A stretch of 64,000 nucleotides of DNA, from contig JAGPFA010000001.1 in assembly GCA_018056765.1 (NCBI GenBank), positions 1 to 64,000 on the forward strand. Reading direction: 5' to 3'. The translations under genes and the position numbers were made by a program. The notes below the pieces were generated by a model, which saw only the letters and a list, made by a program, of their open reading frames with translations, made no database searches and was not told where the DNA came from. Of the stretch, positions 28,001 to 35,911 are shown piece after piece. Numbering within the stretch: position 1 is the stretch's first letter; every line of letters starts with the position of its first letter. The stretch comes from Syntrophaceae bacterium (GTDB lineage Bacteria; Desulfobacterota; Syntrophia; Syntrophales; Smithellaceae).

Positions 28001-28183
28001 ACTACCAGAGGCCACATTAATCGTATCTCCTACAGTTGCCCGTGATAAACATGAACTTACTGAAGTATAATCAGGCGTAGATGTCCAGGTAGGGCTTGCC
28101 CCTGTGCAGGCTGCATAAATATTAGTAACACCCAAAGTAGCTGAAAAAACAACCAATGCAACGATTTTAATAATTTTGCTCAT
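25082..28183 (-). CDS. Large secreted beta-helix protein with five InlB-type repeats and CFI-box sorting module
   Basis: 1033 residues from ATG 28183 (GGAGGTTTG upstream; upstream in-frame ATG rejected because it precedes the signal peptide). Signal peptide (KIIKIVALVVFSATLG...YA), Asn-rich beta-helix region (about 25-455), a Pro/Ala linker, five repeats of ~75 residues with paired Cys and a GWSGAC core (about 475-895), a Gly linker, [10 protein letters not shown] near 908, a hydrophobic helix and the ERRRKN tail plus 25 extra residues. The repeats and the Cys pairs suggest a rigid extracellular stalk presenting the beta-helix. Confidence 0.87.
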   Translation of the reverse strand: MSKIIKIVALVVFSATLGVTNIYAACTGASPTWTSTPDYTSVSSCLSRATVGDTINVASGSATWTSTLTINKGIYLIGSGSENTIITTTATPGIAYAPSVGAPDNPFRLSGFKFTTTSSSPILQWGNINNAPTALNNNKLTKGRVDHNIFETTGRSTPLVWMYLGTYGVFDNNIFNAYTYAFRATSNTDGGAGWQYWGWTPGTGDAIFIEDNVFNYLASENNVGTSSQSPHRWVFRYNTFNVNSSSFSFFDAHGNNSRDYTSVQISNLYGNKFVAGNNGGQMHGLRGGQSFIFFNDWQSTAYAATIKVQEEVADSNSPGPAYNSVTGQPQHIANSYFFNNRRNTTGPLLAHSIVGTLNGVPAPSVHFWNQTDWQADGSAGVGCGTMNQMNSLSPRNVGIGFWVTNQSCTNLADYVGAHPKVPISGTLYRWNGTSWIPYYTPYTYPHPLRTEAGLPATPPAPPAPAPPAPAPAPPQSFNLNTTVSGSGGGTITSNPSGISCGADCSESYTTGTSVTLTATPANGSTFANWSGDCTGAGSCVVQMNSNKSVTASFSQNAVKYRLNTSKTGNGAVSVNPAGTSCGSNCFEYTTGTNVTVTATAYSGNTFTGWSGACQGTGACTIAMTANRSVSATFTQNKTYYTLSATKEGNGTINGSPAGISCGTICSHNYESGTSVNLTATADAGYSFSGWSGACTGTGPCSVSMNSNKAIRAIFTQNAPYYTLTTNNSGNGTITSAEGGINCGSACTYEYRSGTSVSLNPKPDNGYVFRGWSGACSGTDPCTVTMDTAKTVNANFSVLYTNILRVRYFGKGRIKSIIASFFGNGIATNTGIDCGDICVEEYASPTTVTLEAIPEDGYTFAGWSGACAGSGQCTVNVSGEEEVEARFNATSGGSSGMLLAAGDGGGGGGACFIATAAYGSYLDPHVMVLRQFRDNILLTNTPGRAFVKFYYANSPVIAQIISESEGLRFATRAVLTPVVYVMAYPAEALIIFLAGLLILLLAIERRRKNISHMGLPISDNYFRRGPRSAFLRVK

Positions 28184-28271
28184 AACAAACCTCCATGCGT
28201 ATAAATAATCGAGGTTTGGTAAAAAAAACTCTGTGTCTGAAATCACACAATGATAAGTTCTAATAAATGAG

Positions 28272-28287
28272 TGTGACGTATGACACA
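28272..28287 (-). promoter_or_regulatory. CRP/FNR-like dyad upstream of the large CFI-box gene
   Basis: TGTGACGTATGACACA, in the same position relative to the start codon (~90 bases) as the dyad at 21703-21718. The flanks CAATTGTAAAA (minus strand, before it) and CACAGAGTTTTT, CCTCGAT, ATGGAGG (after it) are shared too, so the whole leader is conserved. Confidence 0.5.
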
Positions 28288-28442
28288 TATAGTATGATTT
28301 TACAATTGTTTTTACTGATTAAAAGACGGGGGGTATAGATTGATGTTGTCTTGATTGTCGTGAATGTTGTATAATATCAAGTGGTTGTGGCTTATTGGGA
28401 TCTGTTGTTTTATTTGAATACTCAATTTTTAATGGGGTGTCG

Positions 28443-29942
28443 CTATCTTGAAAAGAATTCTTTCCGGTAAGACAAGAATTCTGTAAGTTGTTTCCTTCCT
28501 GTAGGGATTAAAAACAGAATAACTAGATAGATAAGTGAAAAAACAAAGAAAGAAGCAGTTGTGTCGAAAATTATGTTAGAGAACGAAAATTCAGGTAACA
28601 TAGCTTTAAGGATGATACCGGCGCCTAGACATGATATCGCTATTGGTAAGATATTCTTTATTACAACGGAGGCGTTTATAGGCGTATTTATGAGGCAGTA
28701 GGCGAATGATGATAGAAAAAGGATATAGCTGGTACTGGCTGAAGCATAAGCAACTCCAATTGCACCCCAGTGTATACCTATGACATACGATGTAATTGTC
28801 AGAAAACCACTTATAATGCCCCATGACAGAAAACGGCGGGTATTTCCACAAGAAACCATAACCAGCTGAAGTGTTGCAATTATAGGTGTGACAAATCCGG
28901 CAACTGCAAAGATTCTTAGTATCGGAGCACCTTCTATCCACGCATCGCCAAGCATCAGTTGGATTACATTTTTTGATTCAAGTGCAATAAAGACTATGAT
29001 TGGGAGATATATGAAAGATTGAATTGCGATCATTCTTCCAAAAAATCTCTTGTAGCGTTCGGCATCATTTTGCAGGGTACTCAATGGCGACAGGCCCACA
29101 TCCCAAAATATCATCTGAATATTCACTATCGGCATCATTGCCAGCTGTTGTGCTTTTGAATATAAACCCAACGGTGTTGCCCCGGCAAAGCGACCAATAA
29201 GAATTTTATCTACATTTTGAGTTAAATACTGAATAAAGCTGACACCGGATAGATGAAAACCAAATTTGAGGCTTGATATGACGTTAGTACTAAAGTTTGG
29301 AAGCGAGGGTATCCAGCGACAAAAAATCCATGTTCCTGCGGCGTAAAGGAATACATAAACTAATTCACGCCATACAAGAGACCATACACCGAAACCAATC
29401 CAAGCAAATATTACCGCAACCGCAAAACTTAGAAAATTCGATGATATGTTGATTATTCCTAAATAACCGAAATGCATCTGGCGCTCAAGAAGCGCACGGT
29501 GTTCAACAAGTATCCCCCTGAAAAAGAAAGTCAAAGACAATGCCAAACACAATTTTATAAGACTGCTGTCATCATAAAACCATGCAATTGCAGGTGATGC
29601 GGCTGCCACAGCAAGCGCCAGAACCAAGCCGATAAAACAGTTAATCCAAAAAAGCGCGCTTACCTCTTCATGTGTGATATCTTCTTTTTGTACAATGGCT
29701 GTGCCAATACCTACTTCCATCAAGTAGCGCGCGATTTCAGTAAATGAATACACCATGGCAAAAATCCCAAAAACTTCTGGAGCCAAAAGGCGCGCTAGAA
29801 TCATTGCCGAGGCTAATGTGATAATAATGGACGCGCCGCTGGTGATCATTTTATTCAATGCGCTATGGACCGACCTTTTTTTTAACTCAACCTTCAGTTG
29901 ATCTCTGCTGAAAAAATTATCTTTGCGACTGCTGCGATTCAT
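28443..29942 (-). CDS. Oligosaccharide flippase (Wzx-like, MATE/MOP superfamily)
   Basis: 499 residues with about 12-14 hydrophobic helices. The N-terminal segment SALNKMITSGASIIITLASA and the RLLAPEVFGIFAMVYSF motif are typical of polysaccharide flippases that move undecaprenyl-linked repeat units to the periplasm. It is the most downstream gene of the minus-strand EPS operon region. No ribosome binding site is clear. A non-Wzx transporter of the same superfamily cannot be excluded. Confidence 0.9.
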   Translation of the reverse strand: MNRSSRKDNFFSRDQLKVELKKRSVHSALNKMITSGASIIITLASAMILARLLAPEVFGIFAMVYSFTEIARYLMEVGIGTAIVQKEDITHEEVSALFWINCFIGLVLALAVAAASPAIAWFYDDSSLIKLCLALSLTFFFRGILVEHRALLERQMHFGYLGIINISSNFLSFAVAVIFAWIGFGVWSLVWRELVYVFLYAAGTWIFCRWIPSLPNFSTNVISSLKFGFHLSGVSFIQYLTQNVDKILIGRFAGATPLGLYSKAQQLAMMPIVNIQMIFWDVGLSPLSTLQNDAERYKRFFGRMIAIQSFIYLPIIVFIALESKNVIQLMLGDAWIEGAPILRIFAVAGFVTPIIATLQLVMVSCGNTRRFLSWGIISGFLTITSYVIGIHWGAIGVAYASASTSYILFLSSFAYCLINTPINASVVIKNILPIAISCLGAGIILKAMLPEFSFSNIIFDTTASFFVFSLIYLVILFLIPTGRKQLTEFLSYRKEFFSR

Positions 29943-30025
29943 ATTTAATGGTTATTTTGTAAAAAAAACTTGAGATAAGGGACACTCGGATATGGTAGAA
30001 TATCTGATGGTGTTTGTACGTATTT

Positions 30026-31546
30026 TCATGAAAGAGTTATTTTTTTGCCCAAATATAATAGATAGCTTAGCTGGTATTTTATCTCTTTCAAGAAATTTAG
30101 CATCTTGATTCTACGCAAAAAATCTAAAACTTTGTCTCGCCTAGTAAAGGGGGGATTCATCGGCCACTCCATCAATTCCGGCCATGAGTGACTGACCATT
30201 TTCTGATATAAAAGACAACAAGGTTGTTCATCGTATTGTGTATATTTCTCATCTACGCCCAGCAAGAGCTCCAAGAGGTAATGGCTCCCATAAGGATCAA
30301 ATTCCTCAATAGCAATGTCGGACTCTGAATTAACGATTGTTCCCCAGTTGCCAATTTTCTGCTCCCAGTAAAGGAGGGTTAGCAAATTCAGTCCATATTT
30401 TGCCGCAACGGGAGACAATTCTGAAAGAATTTTACGACATTGGATATCTACATAACGGCAATTCGGATTCTGTCCCATCTTGAATGCAAGAAGGTGACTG
30501 TTGATTTTTCGCTTTGTGACCCCGTATCGGCTTCTTCCTATTTCGCCTGTTGATGTGATGTTTACCTTGTTGCTATGATTCAGGTAGTAGATGTTGTAGA
30601 TTGCCGTTAAAAGCCGCTCTGTTTTAAAAAAAACATTATCAGTATAAGTTTGTTTAAAGTTCTCGCACACTTCATCTGGAATATCGTGAATGTGAAAGGG
30701 GATTCCGATTTTGTCCAACATTGATTTAGGGACAGTAATATCAGGATGATCATACCCCATGTATTCGTGGTTGTTCACAAAGTAATATATCTTATCCTTA
30801 ATTTCCTTCGACGCGGCGAGGAGTGTTCTGCTATCCGTGCCCGAGGTAACTGCAAGCATAAGTGAATGGCGATTTGAGATGGATTTTAAAATTCCGCTTA
30901 AGAATGCGCTAATTGGTTCAACTGCATCCTCCAGCTTTAATCTTCGAATTGGTTCATTAGGCCAGTAACGATATACTTTTCTTTCTGAAATATCCAAATA
31001 GTGATTAGGCAACAAATGCTTTATCCCATGAAAAAGCGTCTCGTCACCGATCCAGCTATTGTTCACCATGTAATTTTCATAAAAATCTATAATATCAAGG
31101 TTATCTGTTTTAGACACATGAGGTTTTGCAAAAGCGGCAATCAAATTCGGTTGAGATCCGCAAATAATATTATTTTCAACTGTGCAGTAGTATATTTCAC
31201 GTAAAGACAGCGCATCTTGTAAAATAATAATATTTTTGCTTGATTTGTACAAAAGGGCGTAGTTGCCTGAATACCTCTTTACGTTTATGAATAAATCACC
31301 CAATGACTCGGTACTTGCGGTGATATCCCTGATGATTTCAATGTTTGTTTTTTCTGGGTATTCAGCATCGAAAATGCTTCCTAATAGTATGAGCTCAGTA
31401 TCTTTGCTCTTTATACTTTGGACTTCAAGATCCGGGTGCGCCTGTATATAGATATTTCCAGTGTTTAAACATGTCCAATTATCAAAAGATTGAACGGGTA
31501 TTTTCGAGATTAAAAATTGTCGCCGATAACGAAGGTGATTATTCAT
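30026..31546 (-). CDS. Asparagine-synthase-like protein lacking the N-terminal cysteine (copy 1)
   Basis: 506 residues. Residues ~1-195 follow a degenerate class II glutamine amidotransferase fold (DALSLREIYYC, GSQPNLIAAF), but the start is MNNHLRYRRQF and there is no Cys2 nucleophile. The synthetase half has a PP-loop SGTDSRT at 235-241 (usual SGGxDS), and SESDIAIEEFDPYGSH near the C-terminus in place of the usual acidic motif. Adenylation of a carboxylate remains possible, but glutamine hydrolysis should not occur. A tandem paralog lies 42 bases upstream. Probably it amidates or modifies a glycan or amino sugar precursor. Confidence 0.85.
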   Translation of the reverse strand: MNNHLRYRRQFLISKIPVQSFDNWTCLNTGNIYIQAHPDLEVQSIKSKDTELILLGSIFDAEYPEKTNIEIIRDITASTESLGDLFINVKRYSGNYALLYKSSKNIIILQDALSLREIYYCTVENNIICGSQPNLIAAFAKPHVSKTDNLDIIDFYENYMVNNSWIGDETLFHGIKHLLPNHYLDISERKVYRYWPNEPIRRLKLEDAVEPISAFLSGILKSISNRHSLMLAVTSGTDSRTLLAASKEIKDKIYYFVNNHEYMGYDHPDITVPKSMLDKIGIPFHIHDIPDEVCENFKQTYTDNVFFKTERLLTAIYNIYYLNHSNKVNITSTGEIGRSRYGVTKRKINSHLLAFKMGQNPNCRYVDIQCRKILSELSPVAAKYGLNLLTLLYWEQKIGNWGTIVNSESDIAIEEFDPYGSHYLLELLLGVDEKYTQYDEQPCCLLYQKMVSHSWPELMEWPMNPPFTRRDKVLDFLRRIKMLNFLKEIKYQLSYLLYLGKKITLS

Positions 31547-31588
31547 AAATAAATTGAGTGCGAAAAAATTGTTTTAAACATCACGTTT

Positions 31589-33082
31589 TTACTTCATGTA
31601 TCGCCAGTAAAAATAACTGAATCCATATTTCATACGATCCAGTGGCTTGAATATACCCAGCATCTTTAATATATTTTTCATTTTATCTTTTATTGTGTAA
31701 GGAGGATTAACAGGCCAAGTAAGTAATTCTGGCCACATGTTATGAATTATTTTCTTGAAAATTATAGGATTTTCATAATCTGTGTACATGTCGTCAACGC
31801 CTAAAAAATATTCATACAGTAAATGGCTATCAAACGGATCGATTTCTTCGATTGCGATATCGGATTCCGAATTTCCAACTACCCATCTGTTACCCTTATT
31901 TTGCTCCCACTGAAATATAGTCATTATATTTAAACCTGCCATCTTTGCAATAGGTGTAAGTTCAGACAATATTTTTTCGCATTGTTTCACGGCATAAGGG
32001 CTTTTATGATGTTTCATCTTGTAGGCTAAATAGTGTCCGTTTATCCATCGTGGGTCTTTCCCAAAACGCGTTCGTCCAATCTCACCAGTCCCCAAAATAT
32101 TGACTTTATTTGAATGGTTTTTAAAATACACATTATAAATAGTGGGGAGCATTCTTTCGGAAGCAAGAAATACATTATTCAAAAATATTTTTCGAAATTC
32201 TAAATCTATATTACCAGAATTGTCATGTACATGAAATGGTTCTCCAATAGTGCGAAATATTTTGCAAGGTATGTAAATGTCTGGATGATTATGTCCGATA
32301 TTTTCATCATTAACAAAAAAGTATATTTTATCTTTAACGTATTTTGATGCCGCAAGAAGAGTTCTACTATCAATGCCTGCAGTTATTGCCATCATGATCT
32401 GATGTCTTTGCACCAAAGCATTCATAATACCCTGAAGATAGTTGCAAATACGTTGGACGGCGTCATCTAGATCAATTTTTTTAATATGTGCAGATGGCCA
32501 GTATCTAGATGCTTTACCTTGATTTAAATCGAGGTAGTGATTAGGTAATAGGTGTTTAACGTCTTTAAAATAAGTATTATCACTAATCATGCTAGAGTTT
32601 TTAAGATGGTTGTTAAAAAAATCGAGAAATAACGGGTCGTCAGTTACACGGATTGGTGGTTCGGAAAAATCGGCAATCAAATTCGGCTGCGATCCACAAA
32701 TAATGAGATTTTCTGAAGTACAGTAATATATTTCTCGTATTCCCAATGCATCATGGAAGATAATATAATCGGTTGAATTTTTATAAATGATTGCATATGC
32801 CCCGGCAAATCGTTTGACTTGGCAAAACAAATTCGTAATGCTATTTGAGTTTTTATGTATGATTTCTAAAATATCATGGTTTGTTGCATCAGGTTGTTTC
32901 GGGTTGTAAATATTACCCATTAATACGATAAGTTTTTCTAAATCTTGAAACATGATCGTATCCAGGTCAGGATGTGTATATAGGTATTGTGAACCTATTT
33001 GTAATGAATTCCAATTATCAAAAAATTTTATTTTTTCTTTTGCCAATAGAAATTGACGACGAAAGGTGAGATTGTCGTACAT
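31589..33082 (-). CDS. Asparagine-synthase-like protein lacking the N-terminal cysteine (copy 2)
   Basis: 497 residues, a clear paralog of the preceding gene product (shared FLLAKEKIKFFDNW, GIREIYYCTSENLIICGSQP, IGRTRFG and SESDIAIEE). The PP-loop is AGIDSRT. The start MYDNLTFRRQF again lacks Cys2. AAAGG lies about 9 bases before the ATG. The tandem pair diverged at the protein level and codons, so the duplication is old. Both are AT-rich relative to the exosortase region, suggesting acquisition with the glycan locus. Confidence 0.85.
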   Translation of the reverse strand: MYDNLTFRRQFLLAKEKIKFFDNWNSLQIGSQYLYTHPDLDTIMFQDLEKLIVLMGNIYNPKQPDATNHDILEIIHKNSNSITNLFCQVKRFAGAYAIIYKNSTDYIIFHDALGIREIYYCTSENLIICGSQPNLIADFSEPPIRVTDDPLFLDFFNNHLKNSSMISDNTYFKDVKHLLPNHYLDLNQGKASRYWPSAHIKKIDLDDAVQRICNYLQGIMNALVQRHQIMMAITAGIDSRTLLAASKYVKDKIYFFVNDENIGHNHPDIYIPCKIFRTIGEPFHVHDNSGNIDLEFRKIFLNNVFLASERMLPTIYNVYFKNHSNKVNILGTGEIGRTRFGKDPRWINGHYLAYKMKHHKSPYAVKQCEKILSELTPIAKMAGLNIMTIFQWEQNKGNRWVVGNSESDIAIEEIDPFDSHLLYEYFLGVDDMYTDYENPIIFKKIIHNMWPELLTWPVNPPYTIKDKMKNILKMLGIFKPLDRMKYGFSYFYWRYMK

Positions 33083-33099
33083 AATCAGTGCCTTTCAGA

Positions 33100-33942
33100 T
33101 TAATATGATTTTAAAAATGTTTCTTTTAAAAGTTTAACTAGTTCATAATTTCCGTAAATACGCGCTTTAAAAACTAAACTTGACATTGCTGCGCTTGTAA
33201 GATTACGGCGTAGCAGAAATGCATTTGTCTTCTTGTCATTATAACCTGATATTGTAGTTACTGCGCCCTGGTATCCAACTTCCTGTAAAATTTTGATAAT
33301 ATCTATATTAGGATTATTATGGAATCCAAAAGGATAAGAAAAGTAGTGGATTTTTTTTTCGATTATATTTTCCAGAAATATTTTGTCCTTTTCAATTTCT
33401 CTTCTAAGTGCAGCCTCATCATGAAACGCTGAAAGGTCACAGTGGCTCAATGTATGACCTCCTATAGTAAAACCATGGTCGCTAATATTTCTAATATCAT
33501 CGTTGGAAAGGCCGCCACTCGATGTTAATTGATATGATTCATTTAACAGAAGGTTTGATCTCAAGAAAGATGTGGTTTCATGCTTGTTAAGCCCTACAAA
33601 GCCTGTTGATATAAAAAAAGTCGCCGGCAGTGACAGTTTTCTGAGTATTGGAACTGCATGGGTAACCCAGCTTTTAAAGCCATCGTCGAAGGTGATAACG
33701 ATATTGACTTTTGATGTTGATAAATTTCCTGTCATGTAATCATCAAAACTGATGACATTTAAGTTTTGTTTGAGAAAAACAATATTGCTTTCAAAGTTAG
33801 CGACAGCTGAAGGTTCAATATCATGAAACGTGATGAAACGCGTCATTGGTTTACGTCGAACTCGAAGCAAAAAATTTCTAAGTCGAGAATATCCGAGAAT
33901 ATAAAACAATAACACTCCTATATCCTGGCGACTAATTGTCAT
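33100..33942 (-). CDS. Polysaccharide deacetylase family protein (NodB homology domain)
   Basis: 280 residues. A hydrophobic N-terminal stretch is followed by motif 1 TFDDGFKSW (84-92), motif 2 GGHTLSHCDLS near 157 with the two metal His, and a YPFGFHNN segment near 190. These residues bind the metal and the acetyl group in carbohydrate esterase family 4. AGGAG precedes ATG by 5 bases. It probably deacetylates GlcNAc-type residues of the exported polymer. Confidence 0.9.
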   Translation of the reverse strand: MTISRQDIGVLLFYILGYSRLRNFLLRVRRKPMTRFITFHDIEPSAVANFESNIVFLKQNLNVISFDDYMTGNLSTSKVNIVITFDDGFKSWVTHAVPILRKLSLPATFFISTGFVGLNKHETTSFLRSNLLLNESYQLTSSGGLSNDDIRNISDHGFTIGGHTLSHCDLSAFHDEAALRREIEKDKIFLENIIEKKIHYFSYPFGFHNNPNIDIIKILQEVGYQGAVTTISGYNDKKTNAFLLRRNLTSAAMSSLVFKARIYGNYELVKLLKETFLKSY

Positions 33943-33966
33943 AAATACTCCTGAATTTTATAAAAA

Positions 33967-35328
33967 TCACGAGTTTATAGCATTTTCATTGTTTTCAATG
34001 CTTACTTCACCCACAATGCTCGGTGTTGAGACAATGGCCAAGAATATGAGAAGGGCTGTCAGATGTGTTGCAAATGCGCTGATTGATGATTCGGATATGT
34101 TATGTATAACTGCCATGAATAAAAAACAGGACCAGAGAAGCGACCAGAACAAATCTTTTTTTAGCAAAGTGATTGCTTTATGGCAAGACGATAACAAAAA
34201 CATTGTCGTTAAAAACAAGCCCAGAAAGCCCGTGTCTAAAATCATATCAAGATATCCGTTATGCGCATCGCTGATCATAAAATGATCACGGATTTCTTGA
34301 GTCCAAAACCCGCCGAAACCATAGCCTAAAAGCGGGCGCTGCATTGCTACGGGTAAAAGACTATTCCAGACATCTGTTCGCCCCGTCAGTGTTGTATCGC
34401 GTCCCACGGAGCCAGTAAGGGAGGCAACGGTAGAGCCACTTGTAAATACTGTAACTATACCCACGATGATAAACAGAAGCATAATTGTTGCTACGAGATT
34501 GGGATTTGGAAATATCTTGAAACGATTTAATAATAACAAAACAGCCAAGACAGCTAATCCCACGGATGTTGAAAGGAGTGCCGTGGCTGACATGGCATAA
34601 ATGCTGGGACCCTTTAAAAGCCATAGAGTTAAACACAGCAAAAATATTTCCGCTGTGACGAGATATCTCACTTCTGTAATTTGTGCTTGGTTTCTTCTTT
34701 TGAAAAATGACCATATTAAAAAAAATAAAGAAATCATACAGAGGCGTCCGATCCCGTTTTTTTGTAGAGTGACTCCTACCCACATCAATTCACCTGTCCA
34801 TCTGGAATATTCAACGCCGTAGTGAGGATAATATTTTATTAGAAGCACAGAAAAAGGTATGAGGATATATGTTGTTCTTCTTAATACGCTCAGCATTGCT
34901 TCGCGTGGATTATTTTCTGTAAGCAAAAGAAAACCCATTATTAACGCCGGAGTTGCCCTTACCCAACGAACAAAGGATGTATAAACGCCTACCGATGACC
35001 ACAAAGTGCTTATTAACATGTATAATGTTAATATTATCAACCAGGTATTGCCCTCGATTGCTTTTGAAAAAGAAAATCTCCGCTTTACAAGGATTGTAAC
35101 TCCAATAATAATCAGAAGAATAATGAAATTCCGATCCAAGGGGCTTCCATACTCGCCTTCCCCCGCTGAATGCGAAAACCAGATAGCCAATGGTTTACTG
35201 GCAATAAGAAGCACCCATATAGTAGGTATCCAGACAGCAAAAGAACATTCATGGGATATTTTGTGATCCAGCGTGAGAAGCCAGAAGACAAATAATGAAC
35301 AAAGTATGAGTGCAACAACTGATGGCAT
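33967..35328 (-). CDS. O-antigen ligase / polymerase family membrane protein (Wzy/WaaL-like)
   Basis: 453 residues with about 11 hydrophobic helices and a large loop containing GRTDVWNSLLPVAMQRPLLG, the hallmark (GRxxxW...) of the O-antigen ligase domain, followed by DAHNGYLDMILDTGFLG with the conserved His. It joins or polymerises lipid-linked oligosaccharides in the periplasm. With a flippase in the same cluster, a Wzy-type polymerase role is most likely. Confidence 0.9.
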   Translation of the reverse strand: MPSVVALILCSLFVFWLLTLDHKISHECSFAVWIPTIWVLLIASKPLAIWFSHSAGEGEYGSPLDRNFIILLIIIGVTILVKRRFSFSKAIEGNTWLIILTLYMLISTLWSSVGVYTSFVRWVRATPALIMGFLLLTENNPREAMLSVLRRTTYILIPFSVLLIKYYPHYGVEYSRWTGELMWVGVTLQKNGIGRLCMISLFFLIWSFFKRRNQAQITEVRYLVTAEIFLLCLTLWLLKGPSIYAMSATALLSTSVGLAVLAVLLLLNRFKIFPNPNLVATIMLLFIIVGIVTVFTSGSTVASLTGSVGRDTTLTGRTDVWNSLLPVAMQRPLLGYGFGGFWTQEIRDHFMISDAHNGYLDMILDTGFLGLFLTTMFLLSSCHKAITLLKKDLFWSLLWSCFLFMAVIHNISESSISAFATHLTALLIFLAIVSTPSIVGEVSIENNENAINS

Positions 35329-35374
35329 TCGAAAGCATGAACCCCAACGGATTGTTCGTCATTAGACGAAAATC

Positions 35375-35890
35375 TTATTTGTGTAAAAAATTTGATTTGA
35401 ATTCTTGGTGAAGAATGTCGAAAAGAATTCTGTCCTTAAAAATTCCGTCAAAGAGATGACATTCACGTTGGCGGCCTATGCATTTGAAACCTAATTTATG
35501 AAAGATTTTAATTGTGAAGTTGCTTTCTGCAGCCCAACCGCTCACGGAGTGCAAATTGAGATCATAAAATGCTTTGTGGAGTGTCAAAATAAAGCCAGTT
35601 GTGGAGACGCCTTTTTTTCTGTATTCTAGATTGCCAATGACGCTCCATATCTCTGCAGATTTGTTTTTCTCATCAATTTTTGTCAAACCCATTATCCCTA
35701 CAGGGATATCATCACAAATAATAAGAAATGTCCTTTTATCTCTTCGCATCAAGAAAAAAGCGAGTTGCTCGTCTCGGAGATCTTCATTCTGAAAAAATGG
35801 ATCCAGAAATTGCGCATTATCTTTATCTATAAGCCAGGGTTTGACTATCTGGATGTTGTCATGTTGAATCTCTTTTAAAGCTACTTCCAT
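35375..35890 (-). CDS. GNAT-family N-acetyltransferase
   Basis: 171 residues with the RimJ/RimL-like layout: SAEIWSVIGNLEYRKKGVSTTG carries the acetyl-CoA pyrophosphate loop (R/KxxGxxT), and the C-terminal half holds WAAESNFTIKIFHKLGFK. AAGGAG precedes ATG. It is 22 bases downstream of the PLP decarboxylase and co-transcribed with it. It may acetylate an amino group on a sugar or on the amine made by the decarboxylase; substrate unknown. Confidence 0.87.
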   Translation of the reverse strand: MEVALKEIQHDNIQIVKPWLIDKDNAQFLDPFFQNEDLRDEQLAFFLMRRDKRTFLIICDDIPVGIMGLTKIDEKNKSAEIWSVIGNLEYRKKGVSTTGFILTLHKAFYDLNLHSVSGWAAESNFTIKIFHKLGFKCIGRQRECHLFDGIFKDRILFDILHQEFKSNFLHK

Positions 35891-35911
35891 CGTGATTCTC
35901 CTTGTGAAATT

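Noticed and set aside
17399-28183. Calling the CFI-box proteins PEP-CTERM proteins
   Set aside because: No PEP-like motif precedes the terminal helix; the conserved box is [10 protein letters not shown], so they are described as a different tripartite C-terminus.
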